A DNA stretch of 45,037 nt from Candidatus Iainarchaeum sp. (GCA_002687735.1 NZBD01000013.1:1-45037); one strand, 5' to 3'; shown: positions 9,745 through 20,000, counted from the first letter of the stretch. The notes: generated by a model not told the origin, from the sequence alone. Program-made: numbers and translations.

Positions 9745-10481
9745 TAAAACAAGCCCCCATTAACATTAATCACTTCTCCGGTGATATAAGAAGCTTCATC
9801 GGAAAGCAAGAATTTAACTGCTGCTGCAACATCTTTTGGTTCCCCGATTTTTTTCATTGGAATATTATTCAAAAATTTTTGCATTACTTTCTCAGGAATT
9901 GTTTCCTGCAGTTTAGTATTAATTATCCCCGGAGCAACAGCATTAACATTTATTCCTTTTAAAGCCACTTCTTTTGCAATTGATTTTGTAAAACCAATTA
10001 CTCCGGCTTTTGAAGCAGCATAATTTGTTTGTCCAATATTCCCTAACTGCCCTGATATTGATGTTAGGTTAACAATTTTTCCAAATCCTTGTGAAATCAT
10101 TAAAGGCAGCACGGCTTTTGTGCAATTAAAAGTACCCTTCAGATTAACGTTAATAACCGCATCCCAATCATTTTCTTCCATTTTCAAAAATAAATTATCC
10201 CTAGTAATACCGGCATTATTAACCAAAAAATCGATTTTCCCAAATTCTTTTAGGGATTCTTTAAACATTGCTTCTACTTCTTTTGGATCCGAAACATTTG
10301 CTTTTATTGCAATTGCTTTTCTTCCTAAATTATTTATTTCCTCCACTATTTGGTTTGCTTTTTCTTCATTATTTTGATAATTAATTATTACATTACAATT
10401 TTCTTTTGCTAAAATAATCGCAATACTTTTCCCTATCCCTCCAGAAGCTCCTGTTACTAAACAAGTTTTTTCTTTAAACAT
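9744..10481 (-). CDS. fabG: 3-oxoacyl-[ACP] reductase-like SDR
   Basis: TGASGGIGKSIA, NNAGITRDNLFLKM, YAASKAGVIGFTKSIAKEVA, NAVAPGIINT, SYITGEVINVNGGLF. Confidence 0.95.
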   Translation of the reverse strand: MFKEKTCLVTGASGGIGKSIAIILAKENCNVIINYQNNEEKANQIVEEINNLGRKAIAIKANVSDPKEVEAMFKESLKEFGKIDFLVNNAGITRDNLFLKMEENDWDAVINVNLKGTFNCTKAVLPLMISQGFGKIVNLTSISGQLGNIGQTNYAASKAGVIGFTKSIAKEVALKGINVNAVAPGIINTKLQETIPEKVMQKFLNNIPMKKIGEPKDVAAAVKFLLSDEASYITGEVINVNGGLF

Positions 10482-10482
10482 T

Positions 10483-11466
10483 TTAATACCACTTTAACAA
10501 ATTTGCTCCCCAACTTAAACCTGCGCCAAAACCAACCAGCATTACATTATCTCCTTGTTTTATTTTTCCTTTTTCTATTGCTTCGTTTAAAGCAATTGGG
10601 ATTGATGCTGCAATCGTGTTCCCATATTTTTCAATGTTTGTAAAAGTTTTTTCCATTGGTAAACCAAGAATTTTCATTCCTTCTTTAATAATATTTAAGT
10701 TTGCCTGATGGAAAATAATAAAATCAAGTTCATCTTTTTTCATGTTGGCTTTTTTTAAACAATTATTAACCGCATCCGGAATTGCTTTTAAAGCAAAATC
10801 CCAGATTGCTCGCCCATCCATTTTTGCAAAAATATACAAATGAGCATTTTCTTCTCTAGAATGAGCTGTTCCAAATCCTTTTACAACTAATTTATTTGCA
10901 CCTCTTCCATCAGCTCTTAAATAATTTGCTTTTAATCCAAACCCCTTCTCAACTTCTTGTAACAAAACCGCTCCTGCCCCATCAGAAAAAATTGTATAAT
11001 TAGTTCTCTCACTTTCCACTCTAAACCTTGAAGGAATCTCCGCACCAACAACTAATACATTATCATAACTATTATCCGCCACAAACTTTGAAGCGGTAGC
11101 CACTCCATAATTAAAACCCGAGCAAGCATTCAAAACATCAAAAGCACCAGCATTAACTGCCCCAATTTTTTCTTGCACATAACAAGAGGTACTTGGGGTA
11201 ACAGAGTCAGGAGTGCTAGTTGCTATTACAATTAAATCAACTTTTTCAGGTTTTAACTTTGCTTTTTCCAAAACCCTTTTACCAGCTTCAGCTGCTAAAT
11301 CCGAGGTAGCTTCTTTATCTGCCCACCTCCGTTCCTTTATTCCCAGTTTTTCCCGAATCCAAGTGTCATTAGTGTCAACTCCCATATCCACAATGTCTTG
11401 GTTAGTAACTATTTTTTTTGGTAAAAAAGAAGCAGTATGAGTAATTCCAACATCCCGATAATTCAT
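10483..11466 (-). CDS. fabH: 3-oxoacyl-[ACP] synthase III (FabH-like)
   Basis: Cys in DVLNACSGFNYG, His in IIFHQANLNII, Asn in IEKYGNTIAASIPIAL; C-terminus GFGAGLSWGANLLKW. Confidence 0.94.
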   Translation of the reverse strand: MNYRDVGITHTASFLPKKIVTNQDIVDMGVDTNDTWIREKLGIKERRWADKEATSDLAAEAGKRVLEKAKLKPEKVDLIVIATSTPDSVTPSTSCYVQEKIGAVNAGAFDVLNACSGFNYGVATASKFVADNSYDNVLVVGAEIPSRFRVESERTNYTIFSDGAGAVLLQEVEKGFGLKANYLRADGRGANKLVVKGFGTAHSREENAHLYIFAKMDGRAIWDFALKAIPDAVNNCLKKANMKKDELDFIIFHQANLNIIKEGMKILGLPMEKTFTNIEKYGNTIAASIPIALNEAIEKGKIKQGDNVMLVGFGAGLSWGANLLKWY

Positions 11467-11516
11467 CCCAGAAACCTCATATTAATTATAATTTGAAAGA
11501 GTTTAAATGGTTAGGT

Positions 11517-12500
11517 TTAGAAATTTGCAACCCCGTATTCAGGGCAGTTGTTACAAATAGAGGAAGTTCCATTAACCATTTTTTTTCTGAATTCCGTGTA
11601 TTTCTTGTTGTTCCAAATCTCTTTACCTTCCTCAAAAACATTACCTAAAAGTACGTGAGGTGCGTAACAGCAAGGACTCACATTTCCCTCAAGATTAATG
11701 TAAACCGCACTCCAAGGCCACCTGCACTTGCATTCAGTTAATTGCTCTTTTGTATATGTCCGTTCTTTTGTTAGTTCTCCGGTTGAAGGGGATACAACAT
11801 CTTTAATTATCACATTATCAACCCCTAAATCCAAAAACTTTTTCTCTAATTTATCCATTTCATGTTGGTTCCTTTTCATTCTAACCGCTGTAACTACAAG
11901 TCCGGGGGAGTTTGAGTTTAATTTTTTTCTTGTTTTTATAAAATTTGAAATATTGTTAAGAACTTTTTCATAATTAGCCCCTATCCTGATGTTTTCAAAT
12001 GTTTCTTTTGAATAACCATCAAACGAAATTATTAATTGGCTTAAACCACTTTCAATTACTTCAACACTTTTTTGTTCAGTTAAGAAAGTTGCATTAGTAT
12101 TAAACTGCGTGTTAAGTTTTTTTTCAGTACAATAACTAACCATTTTCAATAAATCCGGGTTCATAAGTGGTTCCCCTATACCAGATAAACGAACATCTGT
12201 AATAGTAGGGAAAACCTCTAATATTTTTTTGAATTTTTCAAAACTTAAAAAACTCGGTTTGCTTAAATGCGGGAATAATTCTTCTTTACTTTCTTTTGGA
12301 AAATTCAATGGACACATTACACATTTAAGGTTGCAAGCTGTCGAGGTTTCTATTTGTATAAAATCAGGGTTACCATAAACCTTTTCCGGTAAAGAGTGTT
12401 TTTGTGTTTTAACCAGAACAGCGTTTGTTAAACCAGGCAAACCTTTTTTTGAGGTAATGTCTAGTGCTCTATCAAAATTTTCTCGTAATTTTATTAACAT
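11517..12500 (-). CDS. Radical SAM / SPASM domain protein
   Basis: TSTACNLKCVMCPLNFP (CxxxCxxC); C-terminal cysteine-rich SPASM-like region CKCRWPWSAVYINLEGNVSPCCYAPHVLLGN...CNNCPEYG. Confidence 0.92.
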   Translation of the reverse strand: MLIKLRENFDRALDITSKKGLPGLTNAVLVKTQKHSLPEKVYGNPDFIQIETSTACNLKCVMCPLNFPKESKEELFPHLSKPSFLSFEKFKKILEVFPTITDVRLSGIGEPLMNPDLLKMVSYCTEKKLNTQFNTNATFLTEQKSVEVIESGLSQLIISFDGYSKETFENIRIGANYEKVLNNISNFIKTRKKLNSNSPGLVVTAVRMKRNQHEMDKLEKKFLDLGVDNVIIKDVVSPSTGELTKERTYTKEQLTECKCRWPWSAVYINLEGNVSPCCYAPHVLLGNVFEEGKEIWNNKKYTEFRKKMVNGTSSICNNCPEYGVANF

Positions 12501-13069
12501 TAAAATCCCTTGTTTGCACCCACGTCAAAAGCACTTAAACTTGATTCCACTCTTTTAGGAATTAATTCAATTATTGATTCTCTCAAATTTTTTTCTGAAA
12601 CAGGAAAATCATTTAACTTACTAACCGCTCCAAGAAAAAAAATGTTCTTATCCTGTAACTCAACAACTTGTTTGGTTAAATTTTCAAAATCAAGTTCCAC
12701 AATATTTTTTCCGGTTATTTGAGTAGAAACTCCATCAAGGTTCGGGGCTTCTTCCTCAGAAATTAATAAGGAATTGTTTTCAACAGAATTTTTTTCAATA
12801 ATCATTGTTCCCTGATTCATTAACATTTCTCCGTGTCTGAGTGCTTCAAAAGAATTCAAAGCAATCATTAAAGAAGCGCCTCCTTTTGGAATAACCGGAC
12901 TTAATTTAGAACCAATTCTTATATGGCAGGAAGTACTGTCAAATCTTTTTGCGTGCCCTCTATATTCCGCCATGGTTGCTTCTAAACCCTCTTTCAAAGC
13001 AGCATTCAAAATAATTTTCCCAAGAGTAATTATTCCTTGCCCCCCAATCCCACAAACAATAATATCCAT
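12500..13069 (-). CDS. iorB: Indolepyruvate:ferredoxin oxidoreductase beta subunit (IorB-like)
   Basis: IIVCGIGGQGIITLGKIILNAALKEGLEATMAEYRGHA...HIRIGSKLSPVIPKGGASLMIALNSFEALR. Confidence 0.88.
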   Translation of the reverse strand: MDIIVCGIGGQGIITLGKIILNAALKEGLEATMAEYRGHAKRFDSTSCHIRIGSKLSPVIPKGGASLMIALNSFEALRHGEMLMNQGTMIIEKNSVENNSLLISEEEAPNLDGVSTQITGKNIVELDFENLTKQVVELQDKNIFFLGAVSKLNDFPVSEKNLRESIIELIPKRVESSLSAFDVGANKGF

Positions 13070-13073
13070 TCAC

Positions 13074-13448
13074 TTAACCTCTCCTGGGTCTTTTTCCTCT
13101 TTTCGATCCTCTCCCTTTTGATCCTGTTCCTGATCTTTTTCTGTATTCATCTATTGACTGGGCTCTTGTTTTTACTCCTTTTCCCTTTCCTTTTTTTAAA
13201 ATTTTTATAATCTCTGGAGATTGTCGTATTACTGAGTGTTGTTTTACTTGTTCGTTTGAAATAATTAAATCCACGATCATTCTAGTGGAAACATCGGTTC
13301 TTCCTAATCTCTTATTTTTTTCAGTTGCAATCCTTGATGCGCTTCGTTTAATATCTGATAGAACTTGTGCTATTGTTGTAGTGTGTGAAAGAATATTAAT
13401 GATTTCTTGAATCTCAGTGCTTGTTAATGCTACTTTTTTTCTGTCCAA
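13074..13448 (-). CDS. Hypothetical 124-aa protein with Lys/Arg/Gly-rich C-terminal tail, between iorA and iorB
   Basis: TTG start just after the iorA stop; ends KRSGTGSKGRGSKRGKRPRRG; no family recognised. Confidence 0.7.
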   Translation of the reverse strand: MDRKKVALTSTEIQEIINILSHTTTIAQVLSDIKRSASRIATEKNKRLGRTDVSTRMIVDLIISNEQVKQHSVIRQSPEIIKILKKGKGKGVKTRAQSIDEYRKRSGTGSKGRGSKRGKRPRRG

Positions 13449-13449
13449 A

Positions 13450-15258
13450 TTATTTCAACTCCCTGATTGTTCCGGGAGCAGCTAGTTGTGCACAGATCCC
13501 GCATCCAATGCATTTTTCTAAATCAATTCTTTGGCCAATTTTATTAGTTTTAATTGCCGGGCAACCTAATTCTTTTTTTGTTTCTCCGATAATTTCAAAT
13601 TGTTTATTAAAATCAGTTTTGCTTTTCAAAGCACAAGGAGCTTTAAAAATAATTACTGCCGGCCCATTATATTTTGTTGCATCTTTTATGGCAATTTCAC
13701 TTTCACTTAAATCATAAGGATTAACCTGCTTGAAAAACTGTACGCCACTAGCTTTCACTATTTCCATTAAATTAACTCTCTCAGATTCTTCTTCCAAAGC
13801 ATTTTTTCCGGTTCCGGGATGAGGCTGGCCTCCAGTCATTGCGGTAACAGAATTATCTAAAACACAAATAGTAATGTTCGAATTATTAACCACAGAATTC
13901 ATTAAACCCTGTACTCCTGAATGTAAAAAAGTCGAATCTCCTATTACTGCTACAATGTTTCCCTTGTAACCTGCTTTTGCAAAACCAGAAGCCATTGGAA
14001 TTGAAGCTCCCATGTTCATACAGGTATCCAAAGCACTAATCGGGGGATGTGCGGCTAAATTATAACAGCCTCTGTCTCCAATAACAACAAATTCATTTTC
14101 AAGTTCCTGCATAGCATTTTTCAGTGCTCCGTAAAAACCAATATGGGAACAACCAGAACAAAGTGCAGGAACTCTTTTTGGAATCTCCTCTGGTTTAATT
14201 TCCTCATAGTTTAGTTCCAAAACACCTGCAATTGCTTTTTCTGTTAATTCAACATTCAATTCTGATTCTCTCGGAACATGTTTTGTTGTTGTTCCAAAAA
14301 TATGCCCGGAAAAATGTGTTTTTGAAGCAATTTCCCGAACCTTCCATTCCATAATTGGTTCAAGTTCCTCTATTACTAAAACTTTTTTTGAATTGCTAAA
14401 AATTTCTTTGATTAATTTTGTCGGTATTGGATTAGTACTGGTTATTTTCAACACACTTGCTTTAACTCCTAGCCTTTCTAGTGCTTCTGTTGCGTAATTA
14501 AAAGAAATCCCGCTTGTAATAATCCCTAGTTCACTATCCACAATTTTTAGTTCATTAAACAGAAATCCATCAAACTCTTTTTCAATCAATTCAAGCTTTT
14601 CATTGTGTTTTTTGTGCAGGACTTTAACGTTTTTTGGTATACACACAAATCTTGATGGTTCTTTTGTAAAAAATGCCTCGCTATTCCTTTTTTTTATTTC
14701 CCCCAACTCAACCACAAAGCTGGTTTGAGCAATTTTTTGAGTGATCCTAATCTGTACAGGAACTTTAAATTTCTCACTAAACTCAAAAGCAAATTTAGTC
14801 ATTTCCTTGGCTTCCTGTCCATTAGTGGGTTCTAAACAAGGAATTTTAGCCATTATTGAGTGCAATCTAGAATCAACTGCGTGCTGAGATGACATTGGCT
14901 CTGGATCATCAGCAACAATTAAAACCAAACCAGCATTAACTCCAGTATAAGCAACAACGTTCAAAAAATCCATTATAGTGTTTGCACCAAGATTTTTCAT
15001 TGCACACAAAGCTCTTTTATTAGCAAAACTCGCTCCTGCAGCTAATTCAAAAGCAACAACCTCATTCACTGACCATTCCGCATAAACCCCTGTTTTTTTC
15101 GCAGAACCAGCTATTGAAGCCAAAATTTCTGTACAAGGAGATCCTGGATAAGATGTAGCCACACTAATTCCAGCTTCTAAAGCCCCCCGAGAAATAGCTT
15201 CGTTGCCACTTAAAATAGCTTTTCCATTTTTCTGCAATAAATCCATTTTTAACCACAA
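13450..15258 (-). CDS. iorA: Indolepyruvate:ferredoxin oxidoreductase alpha subunit (IorA-like)
   Basis: ISRGALEAGISVATSYPGSPCTEIL, CSGCSHIGFYGALKNAM, TPP motif VIGDSTFLHSGVQGLMNSVVNNSNITICVLDNSVTAMTGGQPHPG, partial ferredoxin C-terminus. Confidence 0.94.
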   Translation of the reverse strand: MWLKMDLLQKNGKAILSGNEAISRGALEAGISVATSYPGSPCTEILASIAGSAKKTGVYAEWSVNEVVAFELAAGASFANKRALCAMKNLGANTIMDFLNVVAYTGVNAGLVLIVADDPEPMSSQHAVDSRLHSIMAKIPCLEPTNGQEAKEMTKFAFEFSEKFKVPVQIRITQKIAQTSFVVELGEIKKRNSEAFFTKEPSRFVCIPKNVKVLHKKHNEKLELIEKEFDGFLFNELKIVDSELGIITSGISFNYATEALERLGVKASVLKITSTNPIPTKLIKEIFSNSKKVLVIEELEPIMEWKVREIASKTHFSGHIFGTTTKHVPRESELNVELTEKAIAGVLELNYEEIKPEEIPKRVPALCSGCSHIGFYGALKNAMQELENEFVVIGDRGCYNLAAHPPISALDTCMNMGASIPMASGFAKAGYKGNIVAVIGDSTFLHSGVQGLMNSVVNNSNITICVLDNSVTAMTGGQPHPGTGKNALEEESERVNLMEIVKASGVQFFKQVNPYDLSESEIAIKDATKYNGPAVIIFKAPCALKSKTDFNKQFEIIGETKKELGCPAIKTNKIGQRIDLEKCIGCGICAQLAAPGTIRELK

Positions 15259-15307
15259 ATCAATATCTTGTAATTGTTTATAACAATAATGTACATTTTT
15301 CTTTCAA

Positions 15308-16903
15308 ATGCAACAAAAAATTCCTGCAATTTTAATAATTCTGGCAATTAGTTTTGTTCTAATAGAATTGCCCCATTTAGAAATTGGATTGCCTTTGCAC
15401 AGTGATTCTTATGACAATATTGCTGCTGCTCAAGAAACAATTAGCCAAGGAACAATATTCATCGGAGATCCATATGCCCCTCCAAAAGAAAAATCAATTT
15501 ATTTTAATGAAAATCCGGGTTACGATCTAGAAACAGGTTATGTAGTATTGCTTTTATTGCTTTCTTTTTTCCCTTTTATCTCTCTCACAAGTTTGCCTCT
15601 TTTTTTCCCGTGGCTTGTTTCAATTTTAGTATTTCTCTCGACATTTATCTTATTAAGAAAATTATGTAGACAGGATTTTACTGCTTTTTTCAGTTCTCTC
15701 TTCATTTTTTTCCTTCCTTCAACTCAACAAATGTTAGGGCCGCTATTTTTAGTTGCCTCCTCATTTGGTCTAATACTCGTGCCTCTGCTACTTTTATTGG
15801 GTTTTAATTTTTTAACTCAAAGAACTCATGCTAAAGAATTAGCCTTATTGTTAATTTTCACTGCGTTTATTTACCCCCCGTCAGTAGTAATTTCCCTTAT
15901 TGCATTATTTTTCTTCATAATTGCTTCAAAAACTAATTTTGATCAAAACAAGCCTTTAGTGCGAGTATTTGCGGTTTTATCAATTTTAATTCTTGTTATG
16001 TATATGATCTGGGGGACTATGATTGCCGGAATTGATCCAATTCAGAACATTTTGTCCTATGGTTTTGCCGCAATCCTTGCCGGAGTCGATTTTTCCATTA
16101 ACACTTTGTTACTGAGGCAAGTGACATTGGAAAATATTCCTTTTTTTCATGAATATTTAGGTTTGCCATTATTTATTCTTTCAATAATTGCACTAATTTA
16201 TTTTATTTTTCGTGAATTTAAGGAAAAAAACAACGATCAAAATCTAATTTTTCTTTCAGCAATTGTTCTTTCAATCCTCACTTTTTTAAGTTTCGAAATA
16301 GGCCGTGGCATTATTGTTCCGACTGAAAGACTTGTTTTATTTGCTGCTTATTTTTTGCTTTTAACCCTTGGAATTTTTGTTTCGGAATTAATTATTTTTG
16401 TGAAAAATTATTTTTCGGAAAAAAATTTGTTAAATAAAATATTTAGCCAAAATTTTTTCTTGTTTTTTACTTTGCTTTTAACAATCATAATTATTTTTTC
16501 GAATCCAATCCAGACAAAGGATTTACAATTAAATATTCAACCTAATGAGTTCGATTCTCTTGAATGGATAGAAAATAACACTGCTCAAAACAGCCTTATT
16601 TTGGCTCCTCCATCCCTTTCAAAAGCAATAAAGGTTTTCACTAATCGGGATGTTACCTGCACTGTTTTCACTCGTTTTGGTTGTAATAAAAATTTAAATT
16701 TGCTTGTTTCTTCTTTTTTCTTTGCTAGTTGTGAAGAAAAAGAGAAAATAATTGATGATTATTTTAGTGCGGATTATGTTTTTCTCCAAAAAAAACTCCA
16801 ACTTCCTAGTAGAATTTTGGAATTTTCCGAGCAGAACTGCGATTTTTTGAATAAAAAATTCGAAGGGAAAAACACAATAATATATAAAATAGAAAGTCGT
16901 TAA
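15308..16903 (+). CDS. Polytopic membrane protein, GT-C-like (candidate lipid-linked sugar transferase or oligosaccharyltransferase-related)
   Basis: Many hydrophobic helices, acidic HSDSYDNIAAAQ in the first extracytoplasmic loop, soluble C-terminal tail; family assignment is architectural only. Confidence 0.55.
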   Translation: MQQKIPAILIILAISFVLIELPHLEIGLPLHSDSYDNIAAAQETISQGTIFIGDPYAPPKEKSIYFNENPGYDLETGYVVLLLLLSFFPFISLTSLPLFFPWLVSILVFLSTFILLRKLCRQDFTAFFSSLFIFFLPSTQQMLGPLFLVASSFGLILVPLLLLLGFNFLTQRTHAKELALLLIFTAFIYPPSVVISLIALFFFIIASKTNFDQNKPLVRVFAVLSILILVMYMIWGTMIAGIDPIQNILSYGFAAILAGVDFSINTLLLRQVTLENIPFFHEYLGLPLFILSIIALIYFIFREFKEKNNDQNLIFLSAIVLSILTFLSFEIGRGIIVPTERLVLFAAYFLLLTLGIFVSELIIFVKNYFSEKNLLNKIFSQNFFLFFTLLLTIIIIFSNPIQTKDLQLNIQPNEFDSLEWIENNTAQNSLILAPPSLSKAIKVFTNRDVTCTVFTRFGCNKNLNLLVSSFFFASCEEKEKIIDDYFSADYVFLQKKLQLPSRILEFSEQNCDFLNKKFEGKNTIIYKIESR

Positions 16904-16920
16904 TTAAAGAGAAATTTCAC

Positions 16921-16941
16921 TATATACTATAAATGTATATA
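16921..16941. promoter_or_regulatory. Candidate promoter/operator: 7-bp inverted repeat tatatac-tataaat-gtatata
   Basis: Perfect 7-bp arms flank an internal TATAAAT, upstream of the giant gene. Confidence 0.5.
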
Positions 16942-17003
16942 CAATAATTATAAAAAATTTTGTAAAAAATTTTTTTTTGTTTCAGGAAAGGGGCATTGGT
17001 TTA

Positions 17004-20000
17004 ATGATAAACAATAGATTTGTCACGATTTTATTAGCACTAATTTTTTCAAGCATAGTTATCTCTGTGTTTGCTTTTCCAATTGGAAATGGTTCTGAAA
17101 TCCAAAATAATTATGACGAAATAGAAATTTTTAACTTAAAAAGTGCAGAACCAGAAGAAAAACCTTTTTACCTAGAATTTTTGGAGGAAAATTATCCGCA
17201 AAATTTTGACGAACCAGAGGACACAATTTTTTTCCCTTCTTTAACCGGAGAACAAGCTGAACAATCAGGAATTGTTGCAGAATTTTCAGGTTATGCAGGT
17301 TATGCTCCAACATGGACCTCAATGACTCTTAGTGTTTCATGCGCAAGCAGTGGACAGATTATAATTGCTACTGCTAATGGTGAGGCGGATGGCGAGAGTG
17401 ATACATTAAGGATAGACTGTACTGATGACGGTAGCACTCCAACCACCAGTAATAATGGTTTTTGTTCTACAACCGGGGATTCCTCTCCTTATGCCCTATC
17501 ATGTAATGGTGTCGGAGATCCCGGAGATGCTCTTGAAACTGTTAAGTGCAGAATGCATGACGGATCTAATTACAGTGATGTAAAAAGTGACACCTATACT
17601 GCAGACAACACCGCTCCAACCGGAACAGTTCTGGGCTTTGGAACAATAGCAACAACATCGATTGTTGTAACCGCTTCAGGAGCCAGTGATGCCGGTTGTT
17701 CAAATGTGCATGAGATTTCTCCTTATTACATTGACAGAACAGCTCCAACCGCAGCTAATTCTGGCTGGGGGTTAGGATCTTGGACTAATAATAGTCCTGC
17801 TTTGAGTAAAAACACACAATACACTTACAGGGCCAGAGTACGAGACGGAATACTTAATACTAGTGGTTATACTTCAACCCAAAGCAAATATACTCTTGCA
17901 GAGGCTCCTGCCTCCGCACCTATTGTTGATAATCCGTCAGGTTCCTCATTAGATGTTAATCCTAGCAGTGGTATTGGTAATCCTTCATCTACTCTTTATG
18001 CAATTGATTGCACCGGAGCTAATTGCCCTGCCAATGGCTGGATTAAAACTGATGGTACTTTTACATCTTCAGCTCAATGGCAGACTGATTCTACATGGGG
18101 AACAATACCTGTAATTGAGTTAGATGCTGGTACAGAATATTGTTTCCAGTCTAAAGCAAAAAATGGGGACAATGTAGAAACTAGTTTGAGTGGCTCTGCT
18201 TGTGGTACAACTTCTACTGCACCAGATGCGCCGACCATTGCTGTTGATTATAATTTTACTTATCCTTTGAACGCTGAGTTAGGTGCGGTGGATGTTAGGT
18301 GGAGCAATGTTGCTAGTGAAACTGGTTACAAATTATACCGGAGCACTGATAACTCTAGTTATTCGCTAATAAATTCCCCTGCTGCTAATGTAACCTATTA
18401 CTCAGACGTTGATTTGCCTAATAACACAACTTATTGGTATAAGATCAAATCAACCAATGGTGCCGGAGATAGTGGCGATTCGAATATTGACACTGTTGTA
18501 ATTCCGGATAGGAACAGTCCAATAAACCCAACTTTAACTTTGACTCCGCAGAATAATTCCAATAACAGGATTGACGCCAGCTGGACTGATAATGGGGATT
18601 ATTCAAGTGAATGGCCATATGCAACACAAATTGATCCAAGTAATCTTAAAGGCTATTGGAGGTTTGAGGAAAACACAGGAACAAACACACTTGATTTGAG
18701 TGGAAATGGAAATGACGGAACAATTTCCGGAGCTGATTGGAACAGCTCAGGCAAAAGAGGAAATGGACTTAACTTTAATGATGCGGCGGGTAATGAATAT
18801 GTTTCTACCGGGATAACTTCACATCCGACGAGTTTTACAGTCTCGGCTTGGGCAATGATAGATAATACTGCTAATGATTATGAAACAATATTCAGCAAGT
18901 TCACTTCAGGACCATTCAATGGATTCTTCCTGAGAAAATATGGTTCGACTCTTTCTGCTTATGTTTACAATGCTGGTACAGGATACGGTTCCTCAAGTAC
19001 ATTCACTGTTGGAAAGTGGACTCATTGGACCATGAGCTTTGACGGCACCACAATAAGATTATACAAGAATGGTGAACTTGTTGACAATGATCCGGGTACT
19101 ATGGGAAGTAACGCTACCGCAATGCTCATTGGCGGAAATTATGCGGGAACTGAAACATTTGACGGCCAAATAGACGAAGTCCAGTATCACACATCAGCCC
19201 TAACTCCTGAACAAGTTAGAGCAAAGTACATGCATGATTCTTTAGTGGGGTATTGGGGATTTGAGGGAGGCAGTTTATTAGATAGTTCAAGTGAGATTAA
19301 TGCCGGATCTGCTGTTGGAGGAATTAATTGCAGTGGCGACCCTGGAATAATGGGGGATGGCTGCACATTTGGAGGCAGTGGGGAATATGTTGATATTATT
19401 GCTGTTGATAATCAGGTAGATTCATATCAAGGAACTATTTCTGCTTGGGCTTATCCAACATCAACAGCATCAAATCGTTATATAATCGCGGGCATAGGAA
19501 CAGGCACTAACAGATACTACGTTCAATGGAATAACGATGACCTTAGAGTTTTTAGGGGAAACCCAGGAGTTGCAATTAACCTTGATCTAGCTACTACATT
19601 AAACCAGTGGTATCACATAGTGATGACTTGGGAGTATGATGGCACTACCCAAACAATCAAAGGTTACCTTGATGGAGATTACAAGGGTTCTAACACGTTT
19701 ACTGGTGGTGCAGGTACTGGAGGGTCATTTAGAATTGGCAGATGGTCCACAGACCAAGAATTTCCCGGGCACATTGATGAAGTAATGTTCTATGATACCC
19801 CGCTTTCATATGCTGATATAAACAAACTTTACCAAGCGGGAAAAAGAAAATTCAGTTTAAGCAGGAGTTCAACTTTAGGAGGGCCTTATATTCCGGTTAA
19901 TGGTGCTTTTGAAACAATTGACTCTGTTTTGCCAAGTGGCTGGACTGTAACTGACACAAGTACAGGAAGTATAGTTGCGGGTGACAGTTTAGATGTAATT

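Noticed and set aside
13069-13450. 124-aa ORF as a frameshifted continuation of iorA or iorB
   Set aside because: IorA ends naturally after its ferredoxin remnant and IorB has a complete N-terminus; the sequence resembles neither.
16977-17003. TTG start for the giant ORF at 16977
   Set aside because: ATG at 17004 gives a clean signal peptide and follows a purine-rich stretch.
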